A DNA stretch of 62,233 nt from Methylovulum psychrotolerans (GTDB lineage Bacteria; Pseudomonadota; Gammaproteobacteria; Methylococcales; Methylomonadaceae): the NCBI RefSeq assembly GCF_002923755.1, contig NZ_PGFZ01000004.1:266373-328605 (forward strand), given 5' to 3'. Every line of letters begins with the position of its first letter. Positions within the stretch are counted from its first letter, which is position 1. Shown here in pieces: positions 18,340 through 27,473 of this stretch. The position numbers and the translations under genes are program-made. The notes beneath the pieces were generated by a model. The model had not been told where the DNA came from. It saw nothing but the letters and a program-made list of their open reading frames with translations, and did no database searches.

Positions 18340-19569
18340 ATGAGCCAACCTAACTATGAAGTGACCCACGTCAGCGGCGGTGTGCCGATCAAAACTTGGA
18401 CACGCGGCGTACCTTTTGAAGAACAGGCCCGTGAGCAATTGATTAACATCTCGCGCCTGCCGTTTATTCATAAATGGATAGCCGCGATGCCTGACGTGCA
18501 TTTAGGTAAGGGGGCGACGGTCGGCAGTGTCGTGCCGACCTTAAACGCGATTATTCCGGCGGCAGTGGGGGTGGATATAGGTTGCGGCATGATGGCGGTA
18601 AAAACCGAAATCCGCGCCGAGCAATTGCCGGATTCGTTACGCGATGTCCGCCATGCCATTGAACGCGCCGTACCGCACGGGCGGGATATGCATCCGGGTC
18701 GCCGTGATAAGGGGTCTTGGCATGACTTGCCCGAAGAGATTGCCCAGGTGTGGAATTTACAACTAGCGGAGCCGTTTAGCCAGTTGTGCGAAAAACATAA
18801 GGTGCTAAAAAACACCAATAATGCCAAACATCTGGGCACTTTAGGCACAGGTAACCATTTTATCGAAGTGTGCTTGGATGAAAGCGATGCGGTCTGGGTG
18901 ATGCTGCACAGCGGCTCACGCGGGGTCGGCAACCGTATCGGTACGCATTTTATCGAACTGGCACAAAAAGAAATGCAGCGCTGGTTTATCCAATTGCCTG
19001 ACCGTGATCTGGCCTATTTGCCGGAAGGCTCCGAGTATTTTGCCGATTATGTCCAAGCGGTGGAATGGGCGCAACGCTATGCCCAACTGAACCGCGATAT
19101 GATGATGCAACGGGTCTTAAGCACTTTGTCACTGAGCTTGGGGCTGAATTTCAATGCCCAAGTGGCGGCGGTCAACTGTCACCATAATTATGTCAGCCGT
19201 GAGCACCACTACGGCAAAGACGTGCTGCTGACCCGCAAAGGCGCGGTGCGGGCCGGGCTGGGGGAATGGGGGATTATCCCCGGCAGTATGGGGGCGAAAT
19301 CATTCATCGTCCGTGGTTTGGGTAACGAAGAAAGTTTTTGCAGTTGCAGCCACGGTGCCGGGCGGGTGATGTCCAGAACCGCCGCCATAAAAAATGTCTC
19401 GGTGGCAGAACATGTCGCCGCCACGGAAGGCGTGGAATGCCGTAAGGACAAATCAGTCATCGACGAAACCCCGTCCGCTTATAAACCTATAGAGCAAGTG
19501 ATGGCGGCGCAAAGCGATTTGGTGGAAATTATGCACACATTAAAACAGGTGGTTTGTGTCAAAGGTTAG
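18340..19569 (+). CDS. rtcB: RtcB, tRNA/RNA splicing ligase
   Basis: A 409-residue GTP- and manganese-dependent ligase that joins 2',3'-cyclic-phosphate (or 3'-phosphate) ends to 5'-hydroxyl ends. Visible motifs are MPDVHLGKGATVGSV, GVDIGCGM (metal-binding cysteine), GTGNHFIEV, HSGSRGVGN, NCHHNYVSRE and CSHGAGR, which holds the histidine that takes the guanylate. It is preceded by AAGGATG-like spacing and a sigma-54 promoter, and overlaps rtcA by 14 bp. Confidence 0.96.
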   Translation: MSQPNYEVTHVSGGVPIKTWTRGVPFEEQAREQLINISRLPFIHKWIAAMPDVHLGKGATVGSVVPTLNAIIPAAVGVDIGCGMMAVKTEIRAEQLPDSLRDVRHAIERAVPHGRDMHPGRRDKGSWHDLPEEIAQVWNLQLAEPFSQLCEKHKVLKNTNNAKHLGTLGTGNHFIEVCLDESDAVWVMLHSGSRGVGNRIGTHFIELAQKEMQRWFIQLPDRDLAYLPEGSEYFADYVQAVEWAQRYAQLNRDMMMQRVLSTLSLSLGLNFNAQVAAVNCHHNYVSREHHYGKDVLLTRKGAVRAGLGEWGIIPGSMGAKSFIVRGLGNEESFCSCSHGAGRVMSRTAAIKNVSVAEHVAATEGVECRKDKSVIDETPSAYKPIEQVMAAQSDLVEIMHTLKQVVCVKG

Positions 19570-20605
19570 CGAGGGTATTGAAATTGACGGTAGCCAAGGT
19601 GAAGGCGGCGGGCAAATTTTGCGCACCGCCTTAACCTTATCGGCATGTCGCGGTGTGCCTGTGCATATCCGTAACATCCGTCAAGGCCGCCAAAACCCTG
19701 GTCTGATGCGCCAGCATCTGGCTTGCGTCAAGGCCATTGCCGATGTTTGCGGAGCCGAGGTAAAAGGGGCTTTTATCGGCGCGACGGCGCTAGCGTTTAC
19801 CCCCGGCCCTATCAGGGCGGGGGATTACCGCTTCGCGGTGGGCACGGCGGGTAGCAGCACCTTGGTGTTCCAAACCGTCTTGCCTGCTTTGCTGATGGCG
19901 GGGCAACCCTCACGTCTGACTTTGGTCGGCGGTACACATAACCCGATGGCTCCCAGTTTTGATTTTATCGAGCAGGCGTTTTTGCCGGTCTTGCGCCAAC
20001 AGGGCGGCGAATTTACCTGCCAATTGCACCGCTACGGTTTTTATCCGGTCGGGGCGGGGGAATGGACGGTAACGGTTAAGCCCGCCGCCGCTTACCGCCG
20101 CTTATGTTTGGAAACGCGCGGCGAGTTGGTGACGGCCCACGCCCGTTGTCTGAGCGCGAAAATTCCCGGACATATTGTAGTCAGGGAAAAAGACCGTTTA
20201 TTGCGCCGCCTGAAATGGCCGGAAGAGAGCATCAGCACCGCGCAAATCGACTCCTTGGGGCCGGGCAATAGTGTCATTGTGCAAATGGATTATGCGCATA
20301 TTACTGAGTTGGTGGCAAGTCACGGGGCGTTGAATATCAGTGCCGAAAAAGTCGCCGATAGTGCCGTTGATGCCTTACGCCGCTACCAAAGCAGTTCCGC
20401 CCCGGTCGGGCATTATCTGGCCGACCAATTGTTGTTGCCTTTGGCTTTAGGGGCAGGTGGTTCGTTTATTACCGGAAAATTGACCGAGCATTGCCGGACG
20501 AATATGAATGTTATCCGGCAACTGTTGGCGGTGTCAATTGATGCGGAAGAAGTGGCGCAAGGCTGGAGGGTTACGGTGGACGTAAACTCACAAACACGCC
20601 GTTAA
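19556..20605 (+). CDS. rtcA: RtcA, RNA 3'-terminal phosphate cyclase
   Basis: A 349-residue cyclase that converts RNA 3'-phosphate ends to 2',3'-cyclic phosphates through an AMP-histidine intermediate. The N terminus (IDGSQGEGGGQILRTALTLS) and the catalytic histidine region (GKLTEHCRTNMNVI) are clear. It starts with GTG at 19556 inside the end of rtcB, so the two are translationally coupled. Its end overlaps the convergent gene at 20588 by 18 bp. Confidence 0.95.
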   Translation: MSKVSEGIEIDGSQGEGGGQILRTALTLSACRGVPVHIRNIRQGRQNPGLMRQHLACVKAIADVCGAEVKGAFIGATALAFTPGPIRAGDYRFAVGTAGSSTLVFQTVLPALLMAGQPSRLTLVGGTHNPMAPSFDFIEQAFLPVLRQQGGEFTCQLHRYGFYPVGAGEWTVTVKPAAAYRRLCLETRGELVTAHARCLSAKIPGHIVVREKDRLLRRLKWPEESISTAQIDSLGPGNSVIVQMDYAHITELVASHGALNISAEKVADSAVDALRRYQSSSAPVGHYLADQLLLPLALGAGGSFITGKLTEHCRTNMNVIRQLLAVSIDAEEVAQGWRVTVDVNSQTRR

Positions 20606-21841
20606 AAAGTCCTGATAAGCCGCCAGCACCTGTTCATGGCTAATTTGCCGGGTGCTTCTGGCCAGAATCTCGACGATACCCAACACGCTGGGCAACAAGG
20701 TGGCGTTGAGTTCTATCATACCTTCAAAGTCGGTGCTGTCGGTGATTTTATAGGCTTGCCCCGGCGGGCAAGTCACCGCCTCTAATTGGGCAGTCAAACC
20801 GCTGTCATATCGGGAGACAAATTTGTTCTGGTAGCCGGAGCGTTTGGATATGGCTTCATAAGCCCAGTTATCATAATACAAAACAGACACTTGCTTGTGG
20901 GTGGCGGTCAGGCGGGCGGATATTCTCTTAACTTTGCCGATGCCTTCGGCGATACCTGCCTCATCCAGCTCAAAGGTGCAAAGCCCCGGAAAATATAAGC
21001 AACGGTCAAAGCCTTGGGCTTCATAGGCTTTTGATAACGGCAGTATTTGCCAGTTATCCGGTAGAAGGAATTGTCGGTTACTGACAAATAACGCCAATAA
21101 ACGGGTAAATTTCGAATCGCCAGTAATCAGCACTGCCTCTTTTGTCAGCACCGCCGCCAGTAACTGCGTTAAAGCCTGGTCAAATGCTTGTAGTACGGCG
21201 GATAAATCCACAGTGGTAGCACCGCGCAAATAGCGGTTGATATAAAGCCAGCCGATCAGGCTGGGATGGGCGCTGGAGTCGATAAATAGCTGTTCGCCGT
21301 GGCTAAGCATGACGCGGCTATCAATGGCTATATCGGAAAATTGCGCCAACACCGCGTCCAGATTCCAAACCGGATGCCGATAATCTCCGCTCTCTTGATA
21401 GTAACGTCCGGTGCTGCGGTTTTGGTATTCGCGTATCGACAAATCCCAAAATAACAGGCGCAAACGGCCATTAAGCTGTTGCTTCAGCGCGTCCAGAGCC
21501 GTTAACGACAACGCGAACAAACGTTGGTCATTGGTTTCGTTAATCAAATCTTTCTCAATGGAGAGATACTCTTTCGGTTGCGGATAGTCCGGCGTAAACG
21601 TCGGATCATTCAAGACCGGATTGCCGAACCTGAAATCGCCGACGATCACAAAAACTTCTGACTCCGGTGTGGCGGTGGCCAGTTCTTTCGTGATGCGCGG
21701 ACTCCAAATCGGTAAGCCACCGACCCCAATCAGGCGGCTAGGTAGCGTCAGTTCCGGCAGTTGCCGGGTTGCCAGCGCGTGCCGGAGCCTGACCACATGC
21801 GACGGGCCAATGATAAGACGTTCAGGCGTTGTTTTGGACAT
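20588..21841 (-). CDS. Unrecognised protein, possibly SGNH-fold
   Basis: A 417-residue cytosolic-looking protein without a signal peptide. The ATG at 21841 is chosen because everything upstream in frame merely overlaps the previous gene. The opening (RLIIGPSHVVRLRHAL) has a serine in the place where SGNH hydrolases and their relatives carry Block I, and DSSAHPSLIGWLY has the aspartate-histidine layout of Block V. Between them lie VFVIVGDFRFGNPV and LRLLFWDLSIRE, which look like Rossmann-type strands. This similarity is suggestive only. It is the last gene of the exoprotein/Ton-like cluster, 19 bp after the coiled-coil gene, so it may modify or monitor the surface structure. Confidence 0.6.
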   Translation of the reverse strand: MSKTTPERLIIGPSHVVRLRHALATRQLPELTLPSRLIGVGGLPIWSPRITKELATATPESEVFVIVGDFRFGNPVLNDPTFTPDYPQPKEYLSIEKDLINETNDQRLFALSLTALDALKQQLNGRLRLLFWDLSIREYQNRSTGRYYQESGDYRHPVWNLDAVLAQFSDIAIDSRVMLSHGEQLFIDSSAHPSLIGWLYINRYLRGATTVDLSAVLQAFDQALTQLLAAVLTKEAVLITGDSKFTRLLALFVSNRQFLLPDNWQILPLSKAYEAQGFDRCLYFPGLCTFELDEAGIAEGIGKVKRISARLTATHKQVSVLYYDNWAYEAISKRSGYQNKFVSRYDSGLTAQLEAVTCPPGQAYKITDSTDFEGMIELNATLLPSVLGIVEILARSTRQISHEQVLAAYQDFLTACL

Positions 21842-21860
21842 GATGGGCCTCGTAATTAGC

Positions 21861-22535
21861 TTATGGGTTTGGCGCGGCGGCATCCGCTTCGGCTGACTGT
21901 GCATGGCTCGCCTCAGCAAATTCGGTGACTTTAAGGTCCGCCAATTTAAACTGATAGCTTTCCACGGTGTTTTGGGTTTCGACTTTACCGATACCGGTAA
22001 ATGGCTCCAATTCCGCCGCTTTACTCCAAAAACCTTTGTCTTGGTATTTGCCGACCAACGCTTGGTTGACCTCCAGCAATTGGTGGTTCTTATCACGGCA
22101 TTGGCCTATCCACTGCTCACGTTCCTTGACAGCGGCGACCAGCAATTGGTTATCGTTTTGGATTAATTTCGCCTGCGCAACAATATCTTTCAGTTTATTG
22201 TGCAAGTTTTGCAGTTTGTCACGTTCGCCTTGCAGTTGTACCGCCAAGGTGCTGTTGCTGGTGTGCAAAGCCTCTTCTTGGCTTTTATGCAGCACCAATT
22301 CGGCTTGTAAAGGCCCTAACTGTTGGGCAGTGCCTTCTAGTTTTTTAACTTGGTCGATTAAAGCGGTTTTTTCCGCTTCTAAGGCTTGCTTTTCTTCCGT
22401 CAACTGCCGGACGGCACCTTGGGCTTTTTTTAAAGCCAGTTGTCCGGCGGATTCCTGCTTAGGTGCGGCCAAGGCGGGTACACTTAACAGGCAAGCTAAC
22501 AGCAAACCGCTATAAAGAGTGGATTTTGGGTTCAT
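21861..22535 (-). CDS. Exported coiled-coil protein of unknown function
   Basis: A 224-residue protein with a signal peptide (TLYSGLLLACLLSVPALAA) and a long heptad-rich coiled coil at about residues 35-160 (QLTEEKQALEAEKTALIDQV). A shorter C-terminal part (GIGKVETQNTVESYQFKLAD) is conserved-looking and ends in an alanine/proline-rich tail. It is probably a periplasmic spacer or scaffold. The gene sits 12 bp after the porin gene and 19 bp before the last gene of the cluster, so it likely works with the porin or the TonB-like protein. Confidence 0.75.
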   Translation of the reverse strand: MNPKSTLYSGLLLACLLSVPALAAPKQESAGQLALKKAQGAVRQLTEEKQALEAEKTALIDQVKKLEGTAQQLGPLQAELVLHKSQEEALHTSNSTLAVQLQGERDKLQNLHNKLKDIVAQAKLIQNDNQLLVAAVKEREQWIGQCRDKNHQLLEVNQALVGKYQDKGFWSKAAELEPFTGIGKVETQNTVESYQFKLADLKVTEFAEASHAQSAEADAAAPNP

Positions 22536-22547
22536 TTTTGTCTCCGC

Positions 22548-24344
22548 CTATATACGCATGTTCAAATCCAATACCGCCGAGTCAATATCTAATGGCGGGC
22601 CGTCAATGGCCTCGGTGCTGAACCAACGGAACATCAGCCAAGTATTTTTGGCCACACCGTAACTGCCGCCTAGCATCCAACCTTTGGCATCCGTACCGCC
22701 TTGATGGAAAACATTGTCGGTAAACGCGTCTAAAATAGCGTCACGTTGGATGTAACGGTAAGCGATAATGGTACTCCAATCTTTAAAGTATTTAATTTCC
22801 GGTTTACCGACATCCAAGCGGATTTGGAAGGCATCCGTCCTTGCCCGGTTGTTGCTGCCCAAATAGCCAGGAAATTCGCGCTCGATGCGGGCGGCATCAT
22901 AGCCTAAGTTTTTCGCATAATCGAATGACACTAAGGCATGGGTCGGGGCAAAGTCGGCAAAATCGTACATCACCGTCGCGTTGAATATTTTAAAGTCTGA
23001 GGCCAAGCCAAACAAACAGCCTTGGCCTTGTAGGCTTTGGCTATCGGTACAGCGGCTATTGCTGCCGTTATTGACGTTAATCGGCACTAAGGTATTGCCC
23101 TTTTGGATAAACTGCGGGGCTGTCCAATCATAAGTAAAGCTGTCGCTGGCATTGCTGCGGGCGCGGAGATTTTCATAATCGTAGTATGCGGCGGCGACTT
23201 TCAGGCGCGAATCGTTATGCACCAGCCAATCGGCACCGATTTGCCCGCCGAACAGCCATTTGTCGACAGTGGAAAAGTTGACTTCCTGAATCGGAAACGC
23301 GCCTAAAGTGACAAATAATGAATCGGGGGTCTGTGGCCCCATTTGCAAGCCGAAGCGGCTATTAGCTTGGGCGGGCTGATAGTATTTGACACGGTCTTGC
23401 TCTTGGTTGGTATGCCAACGGAACGTACCCGCAAAACCTTCAAAACTCAAATCCGGGCTGTAGACCATTTCGGTGGATACCCAAGGGTTGGCAATCCGCC
23501 CGCCGGAAAGGGTAAACCAGTCATTATGTTGGCTGTCGACAAAATCGTATTGCGCAAAGGCACGGTCAATGGCAAGTTGGAACGATTGCCCGGTATTGCC
23601 GAGCGTCTGGTTGCTGGAGACCGGACTGTACTGGTTAGTGGTAGACAAGCGCAAACCCGCCTTTAAGCCGTCGGTGATTTTCGCATCAATGGCTAGGCGA
23701 AAGCGTTCGCGTAGGCGTAAACGGTCTTCGGTGGTGTTGAGATATTGCTGGTTTCTGCTTTGCGCCGCCAATTGGCCGCCATCTTGATTGATATTCAGAT
23801 AATCCAGATAGGAGCTTGAGCTATTGGCCGAGCCGAAAATGTCATCTTGGGCGCGCAAGCGCATGTCACCGGAAATTTTGATGTTATTTAACCATTCCGG
23901 CAACGCGGCGGGTATGCCCCATTGTTCTTTTTTGGCATCCGCTTTCACTTCGCTCACTACTTTACCCGTCATATTGGCAATCACATCTTGGCGGATCTCT
24001 TCTTTGACAAATTCAGGCACATAAGCAAAACGGATACTTTTGGCATCTTTTGGTTTGCCAGCGTCTTGGCTTGCGGTGCTGTCCGGCACAGCAGGGGGCT
24101 GTTTGGCCTCCAGCGCCGCTTTCGCTTTGGCGGCTTTCATCAGGCTTTCTGCCTTCTCTTTATTTAATAAGCCTTGTTGGACAAAAATATCAATCAGATT
24201 GACGGCAGTGTTTTTTAAGTTAAGCAGTTCCTCACGCTCACCCGCAATTTCTTGCTTGAGCTTAAGCAAATCCTCTTTTTCATCCGCCATAATCGGCGTT
24301 ACCAGCGAGCTTGCCAGTAGGGCCGCCAAGGTTTTTTTGGTCAT
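22548..24344 (-). CDS. Putative outer-membrane porin (Porin_5-like) with N-terminal coiled coil
   Basis: A 598-residue protein using the ATG at 24344, followed by a signal peptide (KKTLAALLASSLVTPIMA). A coiled coil comes next (EDLLKLKQEIAGEREELLNL), then a region with many short amphipathic strands typical of a beta-barrel (ISGDMRLRAQDDIFG, ERFRLAIDAKITDGLKAGLR) that ends in L-N-M-R-I. This layout matches the putative porins annotated as Porin_5. The coiled coil could tether the pore to the periplasm or to the neighbouring coiled-coil protein. The gene lies 95 bp after the TonB-like gene. Confidence 0.82.
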   Translation of the reverse strand: MTKKTLAALLASSLVTPIMADEKEDLLKLKQEIAGEREELLNLKNTAVNLIDIFVQQGLLNKEKAESLMKAAKAKAALEAKQPPAVPDSTASQDAGKPKDAKSIRFAYVPEFVKEEIRQDVIANMTGKVVSEVKADAKKEQWGIPAALPEWLNNIKISGDMRLRAQDDIFGSANSSSSYLDYLNINQDGGQLAAQSRNQQYLNTTEDRLRLRERFRLAIDAKITDGLKAGLRLSTTNQYSPVSSNQTLGNTGQSFQLAIDRAFAQYDFVDSQHNDWFTLSGGRIANPWVSTEMVYSPDLSFEGFAGTFRWHTNQEQDRVKYYQPAQANSRFGLQMGPQTPDSLFVTLGAFPIQEVNFSTVDKWLFGGQIGADWLVHNDSRLKVAAAYYDYENLRARSNASDSFTYDWTAPQFIQKGNTLVPINVNNGSNSRCTDSQSLQGQGCLFGLASDFKIFNATVMYDFADFAPTHALVSFDYAKNLGYDAARIEREFPGYLGSNNRARTDAFQIRLDVGKPEIKYFKDWSTIIAYRYIQRDAILDAFTDNVFHQGGTDAKGWMLGGSYGVAKNTWLMFRWFSTEAIDGPPLDIDSAVLDLNMRI

Positions 24345-24439
24345 TATCGTTACTCTCATTACGGTATTTTGAATTCTATTGGCATTGCCCTTTAGGGCAA
24401 ACAACATTGCCGATCCGCCCAAAAGCTTGCGGACACGCC

Positions 24440-25114
24440 CTAAATCCTTGAGGTGACGCGCAGCTTAATCGGTTGCGGCATCGTTTCGGGCGGCGGTTTG
24501 GCTAAGCTGAAACGTAAGGTCGGCAGGGCGGCGCGGATGGCTTGATCGACTTCCGGCTTACCGCTGGGGCTGGCTAATTCAACGCGGTTGACGCTGCCGT
24601 CGGCATTGACCCAGACATTCATTTGCACGCTATAAGCCGCCTTACGCGCCGGGCTGTCCGTCAGTAGGCGTTGCAATTCCTCCTCCAGACCGCGTTTTAC
24701 TTGCCCGCCATACCAAATCGCGGCACTGCCTGCCGTGCCGCCTAACAAGCCGCGCCCACCTTTTTTACCGATTAGGCCAAAGCCATCAGAACCTGCACCG
24801 CCATCGGCATCTACGCCCAGTTCTTCACCAGCGGGTTCAGCCGCCGCTTCGGGGGCGGGTTCAGGTTCTTTTTCCGGTTCCGGTTCAGGCATTTTTTCCG
24901 GCTCAGGCTCCGGTTCCGGCGGTTTTTGCTCAGGCGGCGGCGGGGGTGGCGGAGGCGGCGGTTGGATCATGGTAATTTGCTGCATCTGTTTTTTCGCCTG
25001 CGCCGGTTTTTGAAACATGCCTTGTAGAAAATACACCGCGACGGCGATCAGCAGGGCTAAAACAATACCGATAATCAGCGGCAAGTTGCGTAACCAACGT
25101 TGGTATTTCTCCAT
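24440..25114 (-). CDS. TonB-like energy transducer
   Basis: A 224-residue protein with the classic TonB plan. One membrane segment occupies residues 13-31 (LIIGIVLALLIAVAVYFLQ). A Pro/Glu-rich periplasmic spacer follows (ten consecutive prolines, then PEPEPEPEKMPEPEPEKEP), then a glycine-rich stretch. The TonB C-terminal domain comes last (about 145-224, YSVQMNVWVNADGSVNRVEL, FSLAKPPPETMPQPIKLRV). It is encoded 6 bp after exbD, so ExbB-like, ExbD and this protein form one motor coupling proton-motive force to an outer-membrane partner. The partner is not identified, though a porin is encoded next. Confidence 0.9.
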   Translation of the reverse strand: MEKYQRWLRNLPLIIGIVLALLIAVAVYFLQGMFQKPAQAKKQMQQITMIQPPPPPPPPPPEQKPPEPEPEPEKMPEPEPEKEPEPAPEAAAEPAGEELGVDADGGAGSDGFGLIGKKGGRGLLGGTAGSAAIWYGGQVKRGLEEELQRLLTDSPARKAAYSVQMNVWVNADGSVNRVELASPSGKPEVDQAIRAALPTLRFSLAKPPPETMPQPIKLRVTSRI

Positions 25115-25120
25115 AACCGC

Positions 25121-25525
25121 CTACTTGACCAGTTTTTGGGTCACCAGACCCAGTTGGCTAATTTCCAGCCGGGTGACAATATCTAACACTTCAATGACTT
25201 TTTCATACTGTACGGCGGCATCAGCCTTCACTACCACGGGCAAATCCGGTGTCGCCGCTTTATATTGCCCTAAGCGTGTTTCCAAATCGGCCAGAGAAAT
25301 CGGGTAAGTATCCAAATACACCGTACCGTCTTTGGTGATGGAAATGGCTTTAGTTTTTGGTTTCGACAACGACGGCGTACTGCTGGCTTTGGGCAGGTTG
25401 ACGGTGATGCCCTGTACAGTCGCCGTGGTCATAATGATGAAGATCAACAACAATACATAAGCCACATCGAGCATGGGGGTGATATTGATGTCATCGTAGA
25501 CTTTGCCTTCTTCCCCGACTTTCAT
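25121..25525 (-). CDS. exbD: ExbD/TolR-family proton-channel subunit
   Basis: A 134-residue protein with one membrane segment containing the essential aspartate (NITPMLDVAYVLLLIFIIMT, D20) and a periplasmic domain (AISITKDGTVYLDTYPISLA). It couples proton flow through the ExbB-like channel to TonB. The start overlaps the stop of the upstream ExbB fusion gene (ATGA), and the TonB-like gene follows after 6 bp. Confidence 0.94.
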   Translation of the reverse strand: MKVGEEGKVYDDINITPMLDVAYVLLLIFIIMTTATVQGITVNLPKASSTPSLSKPKTKAISITKDGTVYLDTYPISLADLETRLGQYKAATPDLPVVVKADAAVQYEKVIEVLDIVTRLEISQLGLVTQKLVK

Positions 25526-27417
25526 GAGCTTAACCTCTCTTGTTTGGCGGCGATGCGCCCGGCAATAATGTTGATGAACTCTTCAGTGAACACAACTTTT
25601 AAATCCGGTTCGCCGCGTTGGCGGTCGGCGATACGTTTGGCGATCATCGCTAAAAACTCATCAGTAAAAACGTGCATGTCGGCGGTGATGTCCTTAATTT
25701 GCGTGAGCAAATAGTTGTAAGCGAACAAGGCGGGGATAGCCACCGCCAACCCGGCAACTGTAGCCGCCAAAGCACCGGAGATACCTGGGGCAATCGAGTT
25801 GATATTGACATCTCCTGTCGCGGCGATTACCGCAAAGGTGATCATTACCCCCATAACCGTACCTAGCAGACCTAAGAACGGCCCGCCGGAAATGGCTATG
25901 GTCAGCAACACCATATTTTTGTTGAGTTTTTGGCTCTCCCGCACAACAGCGGCATCCAAGCGGGTACGCACCAAGTTTAAGGCTTCGGCGGTCAGCGGGG
26001 TAACGCCCATGCCATCACCAAAATTCACTTTCAACTCATGCACGCCAGCATGGTAAATGTGATAAATCGGCGAGCTTTGGAAATGGTCATGCTTGCCGAC
26101 GATGGCGGCGAGAAAATCAGAGTCGTTGACTTCTTGCTCGTCTTCGTTTTCTTCCCGATCCAACGCATCCAAATGTGCCGCATCGACATTACGGTATTGC
26201 TTGAGGAAAGCGGCGTTATCCTTACCTGCCCGCCGTAAAGCCAAGCCCTTACCGATCATCACTAACAGGCTGATGACTAACATCACGCCGCACAAGGCGA
26301 TGACCACCCAGCCGTCTACCGTCAAACTTTGCAGGATAATGACGAAATAATTGGGGCCTTCGGCGGAACCTCCGGTTTCGTCCTGACCCAAATTCAGGAC
26401 GCTAAAATCGGGGCTTTGGCTACGGAATTGCAGTTTAAGCCAATCGGGGCTACGCGCCTGTTTGGCGATCTGCACTTCATCAAGCAAGCCAGTTAAACCT
26501 TGCCCGATACTGACCGACGGATTCATGGCCGCGAGTTTGATGGCGGTGTTGCCGACGGCCTGGCCGTTCAGGTATAAGGTCAAACGGTCCGCTTGCGCCA
26601 CTAAGGCAATTTGTTGCCATTGGCCTAATTGCAGGTTGGCGGGTAACGTTTGGCTAACGCCGCCGCCTACGCCCTGATAGCTGGCGGTGATAGCCGAGCC
26701 TTGTAGCGTTAAGGTGATTTCAGCCGCACCTTCTTTGGCCTGTACCAATACAGCGTTGGTTTGGGCTTGGTCAATCTTCGCCCAAGTAGTGAATGTCCAG
26801 CCGCTGTCTGGCGTAATGGCAAGTGCCGGGGCGGCGTTAACGCTAATACCGCCTTGCCCGTCAAATTTAGCCGCCGACCCTATCCAGCCCGCAGGGTCGA
26901 TAGTGGCTTTGGAAGCCGAGGCATGGAGGCTATAGGCCGTGGCATCTTGCGGCAAGGTTTCGCCATCATTGAAATGGTAGACTAAGGCTTGGTTGACATC
27001 GTAAATGCCTTGCGGGTCTGAAGCATCGGCAACTTTGGGGTTGCCATAATACAGAGTGAACACATCGGTACTGACACCGCCGCGTACTGTCGGCAGTTTT
27101 ACCCAAACCAAACCGACTTCGGCCAGCGGATCGACTTTTTCGATGGCATATTTCAGTGCCGTTTTGTCATCCAACATAAAACGCAAGTCTTTGCCATTTT
27201 CGGCCAGCTCGGCAAAATAACCGAAATTGCCGGTATGCAGGCGTAACAAAACCGGCACGTCGCTCAGCGTCTCTTGGATGTCCGCCCCTGTTGCGCCGGC
27301 ATCTACCGTTAAAGGTTTGCGTGAAGACCAATCGTTATTCCACCAAGCCAAGGCCACGGTAGGTAACAAAGACAGCAGCAAGGCCAGTTTAAGAGAATTA
27401 CGGGTAGTTTTTTTCAT
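25522..27417 (-). CDS. DUF2341/LamG-ExbB fusion: extracytoplasmic sensor joined to a proton channel
   Basis: A 631-residue protein, far larger than ExbB (about 240). A signal peptide (LKLALLLSLLPTVALA) leads into a DUF2341-type domain at about 25-150 (WWNNDWSSRKPLTVDAGAT, FTLYYGNPKVADASDPQGIY). A LamG/concanavalin-like domain follows at about 165-345 (SAAKFDGQGGISV, GLTGLLDEVQIAKQARSPDW). The C-terminal half is MotA/TolQ/ExbB, with membrane segments near 365, 505 (GGPFLGLLGTVMGVMITFAV) and 555 (ALAATVAGLAVAIPALFAYN). The lectin-like parts would face the periplasm and could bind glycan or the exoprotein. It lies 56 bp after tpsA and overlaps exbD by 4 bp. Confidence 0.9.
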   Translation of the reverse strand: MKKTTRNSLKLALLLSLLPTVALAWWNNDWSSRKPLTVDAGATGADIQETLSDVPVLLRLHTGNFGYFAELAENGKDLRFMLDDKTALKYAIEKVDPLAEVGLVWVKLPTVRGGVSTDVFTLYYGNPKVADASDPQGIYDVNQALVYHFNDGETLPQDATAYSLHASASKATIDPAGWIGSAAKFDGQGGISVNAAPALAITPDSGWTFTTWAKIDQAQTNAVLVQAKEGAAEITLTLQGSAITASYQGVGGGVSQTLPANLQLGQWQQIALVAQADRLTLYLNGQAVGNTAIKLAAMNPSVSIGQGLTGLLDEVQIAKQARSPDWLKLQFRSQSPDFSVLNLGQDETGGSAEGPNYFVIILQSLTVDGWVVIALCGVMLVISLLVMIGKGLALRRAGKDNAAFLKQYRNVDAAHLDALDREENEDEQEVNDSDFLAAIVGKHDHFQSSPIYHIYHAGVHELKVNFGDGMGVTPLTAEALNLVRTRLDAAVVRESQKLNKNMVLLTIAISGGPFLGLLGTVMGVMITFAVIAATGDVNINSIAPGISGALAATVAGLAVAIPALFAYNYLLTQIKDITADMHVFTDEFLAMIAKRIADRQRGEPDLKVVFTEEFINIIAGRIAAKQERLSS

Positions 27418-27473
27418 GGTTTAGCTTGGGTTGATTAAAAATAATTTAGCTGTTGCCCAAAATAATGGGTCAC

